Assembly (NCBI RefSeq): GCF_002215495.1
Contig: NZ_CP021378.1
Location: forward strand, 3,491,571-3,525,023
Direction of reading: 5' to 3'
From: Porphyrobacter sp. CACIAM 03H1
GTDB taxonomy: Bacteria; Pseudomonadota; Alphaproteobacteria; Sphingomonadales; Sphingomonadaceae
DNA length: 33,453 nucleotides
Position numbers and translations under genes: made by a program. Positions 7,155 through 15,700 of this stretch are shown piece after piece. Every line of letters begins with the position of its first letter. The first letter of the stretch is position 1. The notes below the pieces were generated by a model, which had not been told where the DNA came from, did not search any database, and saw only the letters and a program-made list of their open reading frames with translations.

Positions 7155-10007
7155 ATGAAGCGCGCCTCAGTTTATCGCATTGCTGCGTCTGCGACAGCTT
7201 TGGCATATTGTTACGCGGTGCAAGCAGGGGAAGCCCCGCGATATGAAGCGGCACCCGGCTGGGTCGATGCCGTCTCCGTCGCTTCGGTCGACAGGGGCGA
7301 AAACAATGATCTGATCGTGTCGGATCAACAGGTCCGTATCGAAGATGGCCTGCGCTGGGATTACCATGACAGGGTTTACCGGCTTTCCGATGTCAAGGAC
7401 ATGTCCGACATCGGCACTTTGAAGTTCCAATGGCTGCCCGACAAGGGCGATCTCATCATCCATGAAATTGTGATCTTGCGCGACGGCCAGATCATCAACG
7501 TGCTGGATCAGGGCAAAGGCCTCGAAGTTCTGCGCCGAGAGCAGTTGCTGGAGATGGGGGTTCTCGATGGATCGCTGACGGCGACGCTGGCGGTGCCCGG
7601 ACTGGTTGTCGGAGATAAGGTCAGGACGCGCTATTCGATTACGCTGTCGGATCAGGCACTCAAGGGTGATGTGCAAAGCCAGATCAGGCTGCCGCGTGAG
7701 ACCTCGAATGCGAAAGGCAACGCGATATCGGTGATGCTGCAGGGCCGCGCCGCTCCGGAGGCAGATTACACGCGGGTGATGGTGTCCTGGCCGGTCAGCA
7801 TGGACGTCAGCTACAAGACGTCAAGCAGCGTCGAAATCAGCCCGCCGGTGACCCGCGATGGCTACCAATGGCTTGAGATTGCCTTGCCATTGCCTGCCGC
7901 TGACCCGCCGCCAGCAGATGCACCTCTTCGGTATCGGATGCCGCCCACCCTTCAGGTTGGAACCTTCGCAAACTGGGCCGACGTTGCCCAGACGATGGCA
8001 CCCTATTATTTTACGAAAGGGAGCCTTGATGGGCTGACCGACTTAGCTGACAAGGTCGACGCGATTGGCGCGCGCCCAGTCTCAACGCTCGAAAAGGCGG
8101 TCGCCGCGTTGGAGCTCGTGCAGGAAGACATCCGTTACTTGTTGAACGGGCTCGATGGCGGAAACTATATCCCCCAGAGCGTCGCTACAACCTGGCGTTT
8201 GAAATATGGTGACTGCAAAGCCAAAACGGTAATGCTGCTGGCGGTGCTGGACCGGCTTGGGATCGAGGCGCAGGCCGTTCTGGTGTCGACGAACCTCGGC
8301 AACGCAGTGCCTGAGTCCTTGCCAATACCGGGAGCCTTCAATCATGTCCTAGTTAGGGCCGTGATCGACGGGCAGGAATACTTTCTTGATGGGACTTCGG
8401 TAGGGGCCAACATTGCCATCATCGGCAATGTTCCGCCGTTTGAATATTACCTCCCGCTCCAGGAAGACGGCGCGACGCTGACAACGATTGCGCAGACCTT
8501 GCCGCTTGCGCCCGAAGCCGAGATGCAACTGGAGTTCGACGGATCGGCTGGCCTTGATCTTCCGGTGCTCGGATCGGTCAAGGTCATGATGGTCGGGCCG
8601 CGCGCCGTGCAGATCAACGGCCAGAGCGACAAGGCCAAGGAGGCCCTTGCCAATGGTCTCGCGTCCAATATGGGTGAGGGCACCCAGATCATCGACACCG
8701 TGGTCGAACAGGGCGCGGACGACAGTCAGGCTACTTTGACGATCACAGGCGTTTTTCCCCCGCTCTTCAAGTTTACCGAAAACCGGGGTGAGTTCACCCC
8801 AGGTCGCATGGCCAAGGCGGCACAATTCACCCCCAACCGCTCCGAGAAGCAATGGCAGGATCTGCCCGTCTCCGTCGGTCGGCGGACTTCGGACATCTAT
8901 GTGATGCGCGCCAAGTTGCCGCTGGATTCGAGCGAGTTGGACGTGAAAGGCAAGCTGCAATTCGAGGCAGAAGCGGCTGGCAAAGTATTCTCGCGCAAGG
9001 TCCAGGTGGTCGGCCGTGAGATCGAGTTTCTCGAACAGGTGACCAGCCTGGGTGGCGAGATTTCGCCTGAGCAGCTTCCCGAAGAGCGGCGCAAGGCCGC
9101 CGCCATCGCCCGTGAGAAGCTGACGTTTTCCACGCCGGACGATGCGCCGCGCAGATGGCGTTTCGCGGGCAAGACCGACCGCAGCGCTTTGCAGCCGCTG
9201 GAAGATGCCTATGCCAAGGCGATCGCCAAAAAGCCCGATGAGATCGCCCCGCTTGAAGCGCGCGCCCGCTTTCGCATAGCGACCTTTGATTTTGCAGGGG
9301 CGGCCAAGGATTTGTCCGCTGCCATCGACATCAAGGCATCGGCCGAGCTTTTCCAGCAAAGGGCGGAGATGCATATCCGGATGCGCGACTGGGCCTCTGC
9401 CAAGGCCGATCTGGAGAGCGCCTATGCGCTCGATCCCTTGCCGCCCACAGGGATGAGGCTGGCCAATGCTTTGGCTCATCTGAACCAGTTGAGCCAAGCC
9501 AGAGACCTGCTGGCGCAGCAAAGCGGCGACACCGACGCGCAGCGATTGATCGCCTTTGAATTGGCCGAACTTGACGCGATCGAGGGCGACAAGGACGCAG
9601 GCCTCGCCCGGATCGAAGACGTGTTGGCCGAGTCTCCTAGCGATCCGACGCTCCTTAACGCGAAGTGCTGGTTTATCGGAACCTGGGAGGTGCAGCTGGA
9701 ACGGGGCGAGGAAGCGTGCCGACTTGCGGTCGAACGAGGGAAAAACCCGGCGCAGGCTTTGGACAGCCGGGCGATGTACCATCTGCGCGCCGGTCAGCTT
9801 GAGAAAGCTCGGGCGGATATCGAAGAAGCGCTGCAACTAGCCCCGTGGCAGGCGCCATCCGTTCTGCTGCGTGGCTTGATCAAGCTGAAGCAGGACGACG
9901 CAACGGCAGAGCAGGACATCGCCGATGCGATCGCGCGGCAGCCCGATCTGGTCGACACCTATTCGCGCTGGGGATTTGCGATCGATTTGGCAGTCGATCA
10001 ACCGTAA
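7155..10007 (+). CDS. Secreted DUF3857 / transglutaminase-like / TPR protein
   Basis: This is a 950-residue exported protein. A signal peptide (KRASVYRIAASATALAYCYAVQAG) precedes a DUF3857-type beta domain (about residues 45-250), then a transglutaminase-like domain (about 285-420). The papain-like triad is present: Cys354 in YGDCKAKT, His397 in FNHVLV and Asp412 in FLDGT. From about residue 690 to the end are helical TPR-like repeats, for example FQQRAEMHIRMRDWASAKADL. Family members are common in Bacteroidetes and Sphingomonadales, often of unknown substrate; cysteine protease or transamidase activity is plausible because the triad is intact. AGGAG lies 7 bases before the ATG. It stands alone, with repeat-bearing gaps on both sides, so context does not give a pathway. 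Confidence 0.88.
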   Translation: MKRASVYRIAASATALAYCYAVQAGEAPRYEAAPGWVDAVSVASVDRGENNDLIVSDQQVRIEDGLRWDYHDRVYRLSDVKDMSDIGTLKFQWLPDKGDLIIHEIVILRDGQIINVLDQGKGLEVLRREQLLEMGVLDGSLTATLAVPGLVVGDKVRTRYSITLSDQALKGDVQSQIRLPRETSNAKGNAISVMLQGRAAPEADYTRVMVSWPVSMDVSYKTSSSVEISPPVTRDGYQWLEIALPLPAADPPPADAPLRYRMPPTLQVGTFANWADVAQTMAPYYFTKGSLDGLTDLADKVDAIGARPVSTLEKAVAALELVQEDIRYLLNGLDGGNYIPQSVATTWRLKYGDCKAKTVMLLAVLDRLGIEAQAVLVSTNLGNAVPESLPIPGAFNHVLVRAVIDGQEYFLDGTSVGANIAIIGNVPPFEYYLPLQEDGATLTTIAQTLPLAPEAEMQLEFDGSAGLDLPVLGSVKVMMVGPRAVQINGQSDKAKEALANGLASNMGEGTQIIDTVVEQGADDSQATLTITGVFPPLFKFTENRGEFTPGRMAKAAQFTPNRSEKQWQDLPVSVGRRTSDIYVMRAKLPLDSSELDVKGKLQFEAEAAGKVFSRKVQVVGREIEFLEQVTSLGGEISPEQLPEERRKAAAIAREKLTFSTPDDAPRRWRFAGKTDRSALQPLEDAYAKAIAKKPDEIAPLEARARFRIATFDFAGAAKDLSAAIDIKASAELFQQRAEMHIRMRDWASAKADLESAYALDPLPPTGMRLANALAHLNQLSQARDLLAQQSGDTDAQRLIAFELAELDAIEGDKDAGLARIEDVLAESPSDPTLLNAKCWFIGTWEVQLERGEEACRLAVERGKNPAQALDSRAMYHLRAGQLEKARADIEEALQLAPWQAPSVLLRGLIKLKQDDATAEQDIADAIARQPDLVDTYSRWGFAIDLAVDQP

Positions 10008-10439
10008 TTGTTGGGGCGCGCAGCTTATTTGGATAAGGCGAGCAAGCCTGGACTTTGTTTACCTCCCTCCATTCACTTGGTTTTCAAGCGGTGCGGGAAA
10101 GCTGCCATTCCGTTATCCACCCATCTTAGTCATCAGCGGAGCCGATGCGGGATCCCGAAATCAGAATGGCGGCGTCCGGCGGAACCGGACGTTTGATTTC
10201 CGCTTCGTGAACGACTTTATCTGGGTCGGCAGCCGCCCTGCCCTACTCAGGCCGCAAGTGGCGGCTTTGCAGCGGCGGGCGTTGCGATAACGGGCAGCTC
10301 GCCGATGCGCTGCGATATGCGTCCGGGAAAAGTGAATTGTATCCAGCCGTGGCGGGACATGCCGCCTTCACCCAGCATACAGTTTGTTAAAAGGCTGACC
10401 GTAAACGAGAAACCATCGAAACTAGATGGAAGAACCTCA
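10008..10439. other. Intergenic region holding repeat copy B
   Basis: These 432 bases hold no recognisable gene. A dispersed-repeat copy occupies 10153-10239 and a related GCCGC/GCGGCTTTGC tail runs to about 10275. The final 60 bases are less GC-rich and probably contain the promoter of the next gene, but no clear -35/-10 pair was picked. Confidence 0.5.
10153..10239 (+). repeat. Dispersed intergenic repeat, copy B
   Basis: It aligns with copy A over about 85 bases. Shared blocks include GGCGGA, GACGTTT, GAACGAC and TCTGGGTCGGC followed by GCCGCC. The tail after the core resembles 12057-12104. Confidence 0.6.
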
Positions 10440-10961
10440 ATGCTCCGAATTCTCCTTGCTGCATCCCTTCTGACTGCTCCTCAAGTTGTCATGGCACAAG
10501 CAGCAACCGCGCCCGCCCCCGCAGACAATGCTCCCGCGCCCGTTCCGGGTCCGCAGCCCGGCAGCTTTGTTCTTCCGTCAGGGACCATGCTCGTGGTTAC
10601 ACCTGCTCAAGAAATCAGCAGCAAGCACGTGGAGGAAGGGCAGCAGGTCATGTTCCGGGTCGTCAATGATGTGGTCGAGGGGACCAAGGTCGTCATCCGT
10701 CGCGGATCGGCTGTTACTGGAACGATCACGTGGAAGACTGGCCGCGCTATAGGCGGCAAGTCGGGTAAGTTCGAGGTCACGTTCAACAGTGTGAGCGTGA
10801 ACGGCCGTAGCATCGCGCTGACCGGAAAGCATCGTCAGGAAGGGCGCGGCAACAGCGTCGGCGCCCTGCTCGGCTCCATGGTGATCTCTGGCCGCTCTGC
10901 CGTAATGCTGCCCGGTGATCTGGTGAACGTCTTCACCGGGCAAGACTTCGTCTACTATTGA
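10440..10961 (+). CDS. Small exported protein of unknown function
   Basis: This 173-residue protein has a clear signal peptide (MLRILLAASLLTAPQVVMAQA) and an Ala/Pro-rich linker, then one compact domain (about residues 45-173). Conserved-looking blocks are LPSGTMLVV, EISSKHVEEGQ, VIRRGSAVTG, KSGKFEV and NGRSIALTG, ending in a glycine-rich hydrophobic stretch and LPGDLVNVFTG. The pattern of short beta strands with GT and RG turns resembles uncharacterised exported proteins that I associate with Sphingomonadales; no function is known to me. The open frame begins 45 codons earlier, but the ATG at 10440-10442 is chosen because it starts the signal peptide and has GGAAG upstream. A terminator-like hairpin follows. 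Confidence 0.8.
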   Translation: MLRILLAASLLTAPQVVMAQAATAPAPADNAPAPVPGPQPGSFVLPSGTMLVVTPAQEISSKHVEEGQQVMFRVVNDVVEGTKVVIRRGSAVTGTITWKTGRAIGGKSGKFEVTFNSVSVNGRSIALTGKHRQEGRGNSVGALLGSMVISGRSAVMLPGDLVNVFTGQDFVYY

Positions 10962-10971
10962 GGAGCTGTGG

Positions 10972-10995
10972 GGCGGGATGGCTCACTGTCCCGCC
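10972..10995 (+). terminator. Probable terminator after the small exported protein gene
   Basis: A 7-bp perfect stem GGCGGGA/TCCCGCC with a 10-base loop starts 10 bases after the stop codon. It is followed by TTTCCCC rather than a long T-tract, so it is a weak intrinsic terminator. Confidence 0.55.
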
Positions 10996-11122
10996 TTTCC
11001 CCTGTATTTGATCAGTGCTGAAGGGCGACATTCAAGTTACCCCTGAAAAGGACGGCCTTTCAGCTACCGCCCCCGTTCAGGACCCGGAGCCGAGCAGGCT
11101 ATAGACCGACGCGAAACCGCCG

Positions 11123-11980
11123 GTGACCCAACAAGGGCCGTCGACCACCGGGTCCGGCACCCAGACGCCGCCGCAGATCCCCGTCTCTACCTTTCCCTAT
11201 GTTCCGAAGCGCCCGCCGGATAGTCGACATCCGGCGGTGATTGTCCAGCCGCCGGTCACCCAGCAGCCGCCACTCGCGCAGCCCCCGCTGCAGCAGCCAC
11301 CGGTGGCGCAGCCGGTGCTCGAGCCGCCGCTGGCGCAGCCGCCGATGGTCCAGCCGATCAATGTACCGCCTTTGTCCGTCCCGGACGGTGGACAAGGGCC
11401 GGTGATCGGGGACACTGGCGTGATCGTGACGATCACGGGTCCCGGCGGCAACAAGGTTCCGCCAGTGATCGCCAGGCCGCGCCCCCGACCGCCAACTCAT
11501 TGGAGGCCACCGATCCCCTCTGGCTCCCTTCCGCCCGGCTCCGACCCAAAACCTGTTGTCGTCCTCCGACCGCTTGATCCCCCGGTGTTCGAGACGGTTT
11601 CGGGCGGCGGGGGGCCGGTCGTGCAGCCGCCGGTGACGACCAACGAGCTCCAGGCGGTTCAGGGCAAGGGGCCGGCCGGCCTACGACCGCCACTGACTGA
11701 TGCGCTCGATCCCAACCTCTATGTGCCTTTGCAATCCGGGCGCCATCCGGCCCATGATTTGCCGGCCTTCCACACTCCGAAGGGTGCTGCACGCTGCCTC
11801 TTCAGCGGCTATGGCCGTCGGTACTGGATCGATGCGAATGGCCAACGGCACGAGACCGGGGTGGAGGCATCGCTACGCGGCTTCGGCCCGATCATGCGCG
11901 ATGTTCCTGCATTCACGCACCATTCCGCCGGATGCGTGCTTCTCGTTTTTCGCCGCGAGGATTGGCAGGACAAGGAATGA
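11123..11980 (+). CDS. Proline-rich hypothetical protein, possibly the remainder of a longer gene
   Basis: I do not recognise this 285-residue frame. Residues about 40-85 are a Pro-Gln-Val repeat (PPVTQQPPLAQPPLQQPPV and variants). A Gly/Pro linker with another Pro-rich stretch follows. The last 75 residues look folded, with CLFSGYGRRYWIDANGQRHE and two Cys. The only start here is GTG, with no good ribosome site and no signal peptide. In the same frame upstream, 11015-11101 is open from a GTG and ends in TAG at 11102-11104. Its protein-like composition raises the possibility that an amber codon has split an older gene. A stem-loop at 12012-12029 follows the stop. Confidence 0.45.
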   Translation: MTQQGPSTTGSGTQTPPQIPVSTFPYVPKRPPDSRHPAVIVQPPVTQQPPLAQPPLQQPPVAQPVLEPPLAQPPMVQPINVPPLSVPDGGQGPVIGDTGVIVTITGPGGNKVPPVIARPRPRPPTHWRPPIPSGSLPPGSDPKPVVVLRPLDPPVFETVSGGGGPVVQPPVTTNELQAVQGKGPAGLRPPLTDALDPNLYVPLQSGRHPAHDLPAFHTPKGAARCLFSGYGRRYWIDANGQRHETGVEASLRGFGPIMRDVPAFTHHSAGCVLLVFRREDWQDKE

Positions 11981-12339
11981 TCGCGCTGCCGCGGCCTGCC
12001 CACTTGGGCGACCCGCGGGCGAACGCGGGATACTGAATTTAATTTTTGGCGGATCTAACGGCAGCCGCCACGGCGCATTCCAGCCGCGGATTGCGGCTTT
12101 GCCTTACTTCTGGAAAATTCCTGCCATCCAGGAAGTGACCCCAAACCAGCCATCCGACGACTGAGCTTTCGGTGGCAAAATTAAGCTTCGAACCGCCAGC
12201 CCTCCTGTAGCTGCGGCCGCCATACTGGGTCGAGCGCTAATACGGATCGTAGACTTTGCTATTTATTAGCGGCTGACAGGAGATGTTGTGTTCCACGTGG
12301 GGCGGGCTGACCGTGCTCCCGCCTCGGAGAATACAGGCC
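11981..12339. other. Intergenic region before the chemoreceptor gene
   Basis: About 360 bases without a gene. It holds the hairpin noted above and, at 12057-12104, a partial copy of the dispersed repeat (GGCAGCCGCC, then GCCGC and GCGGCTTTGC in the same order as in copy B). The AT-rich stretch TTTGCTATTTATTAG at about 12256-12270 is the best place for the chemoreceptor promoter, though no consensus pair was found. Confidence 0.45.
12012..12029 (+). terminator. Terminator-like hairpin
   Basis: A perfect 6-bp stem CCCGCG/CGCGGG with loop GGCGAA lies about 30 bases after the stop at 11980. An AT-rich stretch ending in TTTTT follows, but about 13 bases after the stem, so termination is plausible and not certain. 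Confidence 0.4.
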
Positions 12340-13818
12340 ATGTTTAGTTTCAGGACCCCTCCGCGGTCGGCGTTCGACGATGCCCTGTTGCAACTTGTAA
12401 AGAACACGCAGGCAGTTATCCAATTTTCCCCCGATGGAACGATCTTAGACGCGAATGAGGCATTTTGTGATGCTGTAGAATACGGCCTTGCTGAGATCCA
12501 AGGGCGCCATCATCGCATATTTTGCTCGTCCCAAATCGCTGATACTCACCAATACGGACAGTTCTGGGCTGATCTAAGGGCTGGGAAAAGCTTTACAGCG
12601 CGTTATCCACGCATCACCAAATCGGGCAACGAAATCTGGCTTCAAGCGACATATGGCCCCGTCTTCGATGCGCAGGGAAAGGTCGAACGAGTCGTCAAGA
12701 TCGCGACGGACGTCACCCCTCACCGCAAAGCTATGAATACCATCCTCGCCGCCATGAGGGCTCTCGAGGATGGCCGGCTCGACCAGAAAGTCTCATCAAC
12801 CGGGATCGAGGAAGTCGACTCATTCGGCGAGGTTTTCAACGCTTCGGTCGCCAAGCTCGAAACGATGATTACGGCGGTGCGCGCCACCGCAATTGGAGTC
12901 CAGACTGGCTCTGAAGAAATCCGCGCCGCGTCTGAGGACCTCGCCCTAAGGAATGAACAGCAGGCCGCCAGTCTTGAGGAAACCGCCGCATCGATCGGCA
13001 CCACGGTCAGTCTCACCCGCCAGTCGGCTGATAACGCTGGGGCCGCCAAACTTGCGGTTGCACAGACCCACGCTCGCGCCACAGAAGGCGGTGCCGTGGT
13101 CGGCAAGGCAATCGCTGCAATGGGCGCCATCGAACAATCGGCCAAGGAAATCACCCAGATTATCGATGTAATCGACGGGATCGCCTTTCAGACCAACTTG
13201 CTTGCGCTGAACGCAGGTGTCGAGGCCGCGCGCGCGGGCGAGGCGGGTAAGGGCTTTGCCGTGGTCGCCAATGAAGTGCGCGCCCTCGCCCAGCGTAGCG
13301 CAGACGCCGCGCGTGACATCAAGGCGCTGATCGGCAAATCGACCGCGCATGTTGGCGACGGCGTGAGCCTAGTCGGCGAAACCGGCACCTTGCTGGCGGA
13401 GATTGTCGCGCAGGTCGGTTCGGTCACTCAACAGGTAAACGAAATCGCCGAGACCACGGCGGCGCAGGCCACCAATCTGGAGCAGGTCAATGTGGCGGTC
13501 GGCACCATCGACCGCATGACCCAGCAAAATGCTGCGATGGTGGAGCAGGCAACGGCGGCCACGCGCAGCTTGTCGTCCGAAGCCCAGCGCCTCAGCGAGC
13601 TGGTAGCGCAGTTCCGGGTAAGCAACGCAGGCCAGCCAGCCGCCGCATATGCGCCAAAACCGGCGCCTGCCCCTGCCGCTGCCCCTTGGGCGCACAAGCC
13701 TGAGGCTATAAACCCGCCAGCCCGCAAAGCCGCACCGCCGCCCCCTGTCACAGGCAACCTCGCTCGCAAACCAGCTCCCGTCGCCGCTCAGGACGAGGAC
13801 GACTGGAGCGAGTTCTGA
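12340..13818 (+). CDS. Soluble PAS-domain methyl-accepting chemotaxis protein
   Basis: This 492-residue chemoreceptor has no membrane segment. Residues about 10-125 form a PAS sensor (FSPDGTILDANEAF, then HHRIFC and GNEIWLQATYGPV). A helical linker leads to the MCP signalling hairpin, whose tip carries QTNLLALNAGVEAARAGE and GKGFAVVANEVRALAQR. It ends in an Ala/Pro-rich flexible tail closing with DDWSEF. The last five residues, DWSEF, fit the xWxxF docking motif that recruits CheR or CheB to some receptors. The open frame starts 19 codons earlier, but the ATG at 12340-12342 with GGAG upstream begins the PAS domain cleanly. It would sense a cytoplasmic signal, perhaps redox or a small ligand. 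No che genes are nearby, so it is an orphan receptor. Confidence 0.93.
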   Translation: MFSFRTPPRSAFDDALLQLVKNTQAVIQFSPDGTILDANEAFCDAVEYGLAEIQGRHHRIFCSSQIADTHQYGQFWADLRAGKSFTARYPRITKSGNEIWLQATYGPVFDAQGKVERVVKIATDVTPHRKAMNTILAAMRALEDGRLDQKVSSTGIEEVDSFGEVFNASVAKLETMITAVRATAIGVQTGSEEIRAASEDLALRNEQQAASLEETAASIGTTVSLTRQSADNAGAAKLAVAQTHARATEGGAVVGKAIAAMGAIEQSAKEITQIIDVIDGIAFQTNLLALNAGVEAARAGEAGKGFAVVANEVRALAQRSADAARDIKALIGKSTAHVGDGVSLVGETGTLLAEIVAQVGSVTQQVNEIAETTAAQATNLEQVNVAVGTIDRMTQQNAAMVEQATAATRSLSSEAQRLSELVAQFRVSNAGQPAAAYAPKPAPAPAAAPWAHKPEAINPPARKAAPPPPVTGNLARKPAPVAAQDEDDWSEF

Positions 13819-14238
13819 TCATAGCCGCCATTCCGCATTCTCCCATCTGCGGTCATGAGCATGTTCCTCGCGCAGTCCCAAAAGCGGAATGACGGTTCCT
13901 AGCGCAAGTGAACGTTGGATCAGAGCTCCGTGAACGACCGGGTCTGGGGCTGCAGCCGACTGGGCCTGCGCGGGTTAAGGTTGGCAGGTCTTTTGTGTGC
14001 GTTCCCCGATGCTCGACATACAGGAAGCTGAAGCGGACCCAAAAGCGATTTTACTCCTCTTTGCATGTTCCATGCCTCCAGCCCAAAGCTGGAACGCGCC
14101 ACGCACCGCTTACTACATACAGCCTTGGTCCTTTGACGAATGAGGCAGATGTGGGTTAACTTGTGTTGCGGCAAATCGATTTGCTTCAAAGTCGACCAGC
14201 AATCGGACGCGGATCTACCGACTCAGGGCGGAGTGGTT
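13819..14238. other. Intergenic region holding repeat copy C
   Basis: These 420 bases contain no supported gene. Copy C of the dispersed repeat spans 13875-13962, with a tail to about 14010. AGTGAACGTT occurs at 13907-13916 within it. The 200 bases before the next gene show no convincing promoter pair. Confidence 0.45.
13875..13962 (+). repeat. Dispersed intergenic repeat, copy C
   Basis: It shares with copy A the opening GTCCCAAAAGC, then GTGAACGACCG (GGGAACGACCG in A), TCTGGG, CGCGCGGG-like and CGTTCCCC blocks in the same order and similar spacing. Confidence 0.6.
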
Positions 14239-15561
14239 ATGCGAACGCTATACCTTCAGGCGAGACAAGCTCGCCGACTTCGTTTGGTATTGGCAGGCGC
14301 CAGCCTTTCTGCACTCTTTTTGGCAGTCGCCCAAGCGCTCCCTTTGTCCAATCTAGAGCGTCAGGGCCTCGATCACATCTTCGGCAGCTATGCACCGGCC
14401 GGAGACTGCTCGAAGGAGCCACGCGTCGTGATTGACGAGAATGGCATGCTGTTTCGCGCCAAGGGCCGCGAGGTGAAACCGCAGAGGGTTGAGTATGCGC
14501 TCACCTTTATGGGCCCGAGCTACGAGGGAATTACGGCCGTCTTTTTCCCCTTCCCAGTGAGCAAAAATGACTATGGGCGGGTGATCATGTTTGTGAACGA
14601 TGGCGAGAAGCCCGGCGTCATCCGCTTCGATCCCGATCTTCCGCCGGGCGGACGCCCCGATCCGTTCCATGCCGCTTTCACCAACGGCGGCCTTTTCACT
14701 CTGTGCAAGGGCAGCGCCCCTGCCGGCACGCCCCCACCACCGCGACCAGAGGCGGCAGTCGCGGTTCAAGGCATTCCGGCAGAATGGAACAATCTTGCCA
14801 ATCTCGTCGGCAAATACCCGGGAGAGTATTCGAAGGATAACATAGACATCTTCGACAAAGGCGCGGTGGCGGCCACCCTGAAGACGCTGCTCGGGCCGAA
14901 AATGGCTGTATTTCAGAAAAACCTGTCAGCCGTCTCGCCCCTCCAGCGCGCGGGACGCTATTACTATCTTTCAGGTAACGCCCCGCATCAGGGGGGCGTG
15001 GAGCAAGCCTATCTGATGATCGACCCGGCTCGACGGGAAGTGCAGGTGGGCCTTTGGGAGCGGGGTAAGCTTACAATCTATTCTCCGCCGAGCGGGGCTC
15101 GGCTGCCCGTGGCCCCGGATATCAAGAAGATGTTGGACAATAGCCCGCCGGAAACGGCGGTTCCCTTGCCTGGAACCCCGTGGGAAGTCGTGCCTGTCCA
15201 AGGGCGCGCTCCCATTGCCTATGTCAGCGCTGCCGCGTCGCCGAACATCGAGTCACTCAGCCTCTATTGCGAAGGTGGCAAGCCGTTCATGTTAATGCTC
15301 CTTAACAAGCCTGCTACAATCGACATGATGACGATGACCTGGAATTTTTCCGGGCGCCTCGTCAATATACCCGTCCAACGCGCCAACGCAGGCGGCACGC
15401 AATGGATCGGCGGCGTGTCTGGCACCGAGCTCGTCCCCCTCCTGATGCAACAACGTGGAACGGTGATGCTGCGCATCAACGGCCGTTTGGAAGGCGAAGC
15501 TTCGCTCGACAATTCTGCTGCCGCGCTACGAAGCACTCTGCAGGGCTGCACCCGGTTTTGA
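14239..15561 (+). CDS. Exported protein of unknown function, 440 residues
   Basis: I do not recognise the family. A signal peptide (about residues 1-35, with the hydrophobic core LVLAGASLSALFLAV) is followed by three apparent modules. Residues about 40-165 hold YAPAGDCSKEPRVVIDENG and two Cys. A PPPPRP linker comes next, and about 175-300 holds WNNLANLVGKYPGEY and GRYYYLSG. The rest, to 440, holds IESLSLYCEGGKPFMLMLL and TLQGCTRF. Four Cys suggest disulphides in the periplasm. The frame extends 33 codons upstream, but the ATG at 14239-14241 with GGAG 7 bases before it starts the signal peptide. The stop codon touches an IS3 fragment, so the native C-terminus could have been altered. Confidence 0.78.
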   Translation: MRTLYLQARQARRLRLVLAGASLSALFLAVAQALPLSNLERQGLDHIFGSYAPAGDCSKEPRVVIDENGMLFRAKGREVKPQRVEYALTFMGPSYEGITAVFFPFPVSKNDYGRVIMFVNDGEKPGVIRFDPDLPPGGRPDPFHAAFTNGGLFTLCKGSAPAGTPPPPRPEAAVAVQGIPAEWNNLANLVGKYPGEYSKDNIDIFDKGAVAATLKTLLGPKMAVFQKNLSAVSPLQRAGRYYYLSGNAPHQGGVEQAYLMIDPARREVQVGLWERGKLTIYSPPSGARLPVAPDIKKMLDNSPPETAVPLPGTPWEVVPVQGRAPIAYVSAAASPNIESLSLYCEGGKPFMLMLLNKPATIDMMTMTWNFSGRLVNIPVQRANAGGTQWIGGVSGTELVPLLMQQRGTVMLRINGRLEGEASLDNSAAALRSTLQGCTRF

Positions 15562-15700
15562 TGCCGTCGCCATGCCCGCTTCCTGCTCCTTCAAGATAGC
15601 AATGATCTGCTCTTCGTTGAACCTGCTTCGCTTCATATCGCCCGGCTCCTTGGCGTCGGAATCTGCCAGCGGCTAGTCAGATTTCAAGGGAACACGTCAG
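15562..15700 (-). mobile_element. IS3-family insertion sequence remnant (5' end of orfA)
   Basis: On the minus strand an ATG at 15634-15636 opens MKRSRFNEEQIIAILKEQEA, the well-known N-terminus of IS3-family OrfA. Homology continues through GMATA to about 15562, where it stops at the end of the neighbouring gene. The leader to the right runs to about 15700, where GCTGACGTGTTCCC looks like the terminal inverted repeat. The rest of orfA and all of orfB are missing, so the element is dead. Confidence 0.8.

Noticed and set aside
8349..9836. Minus-strand open frame of 495 codons inside the DUF3857 gene
   Set aside because: The plus strand has a signal peptide, a catalytic triad and TPR repeats; the minus frame has none and is a shadow.
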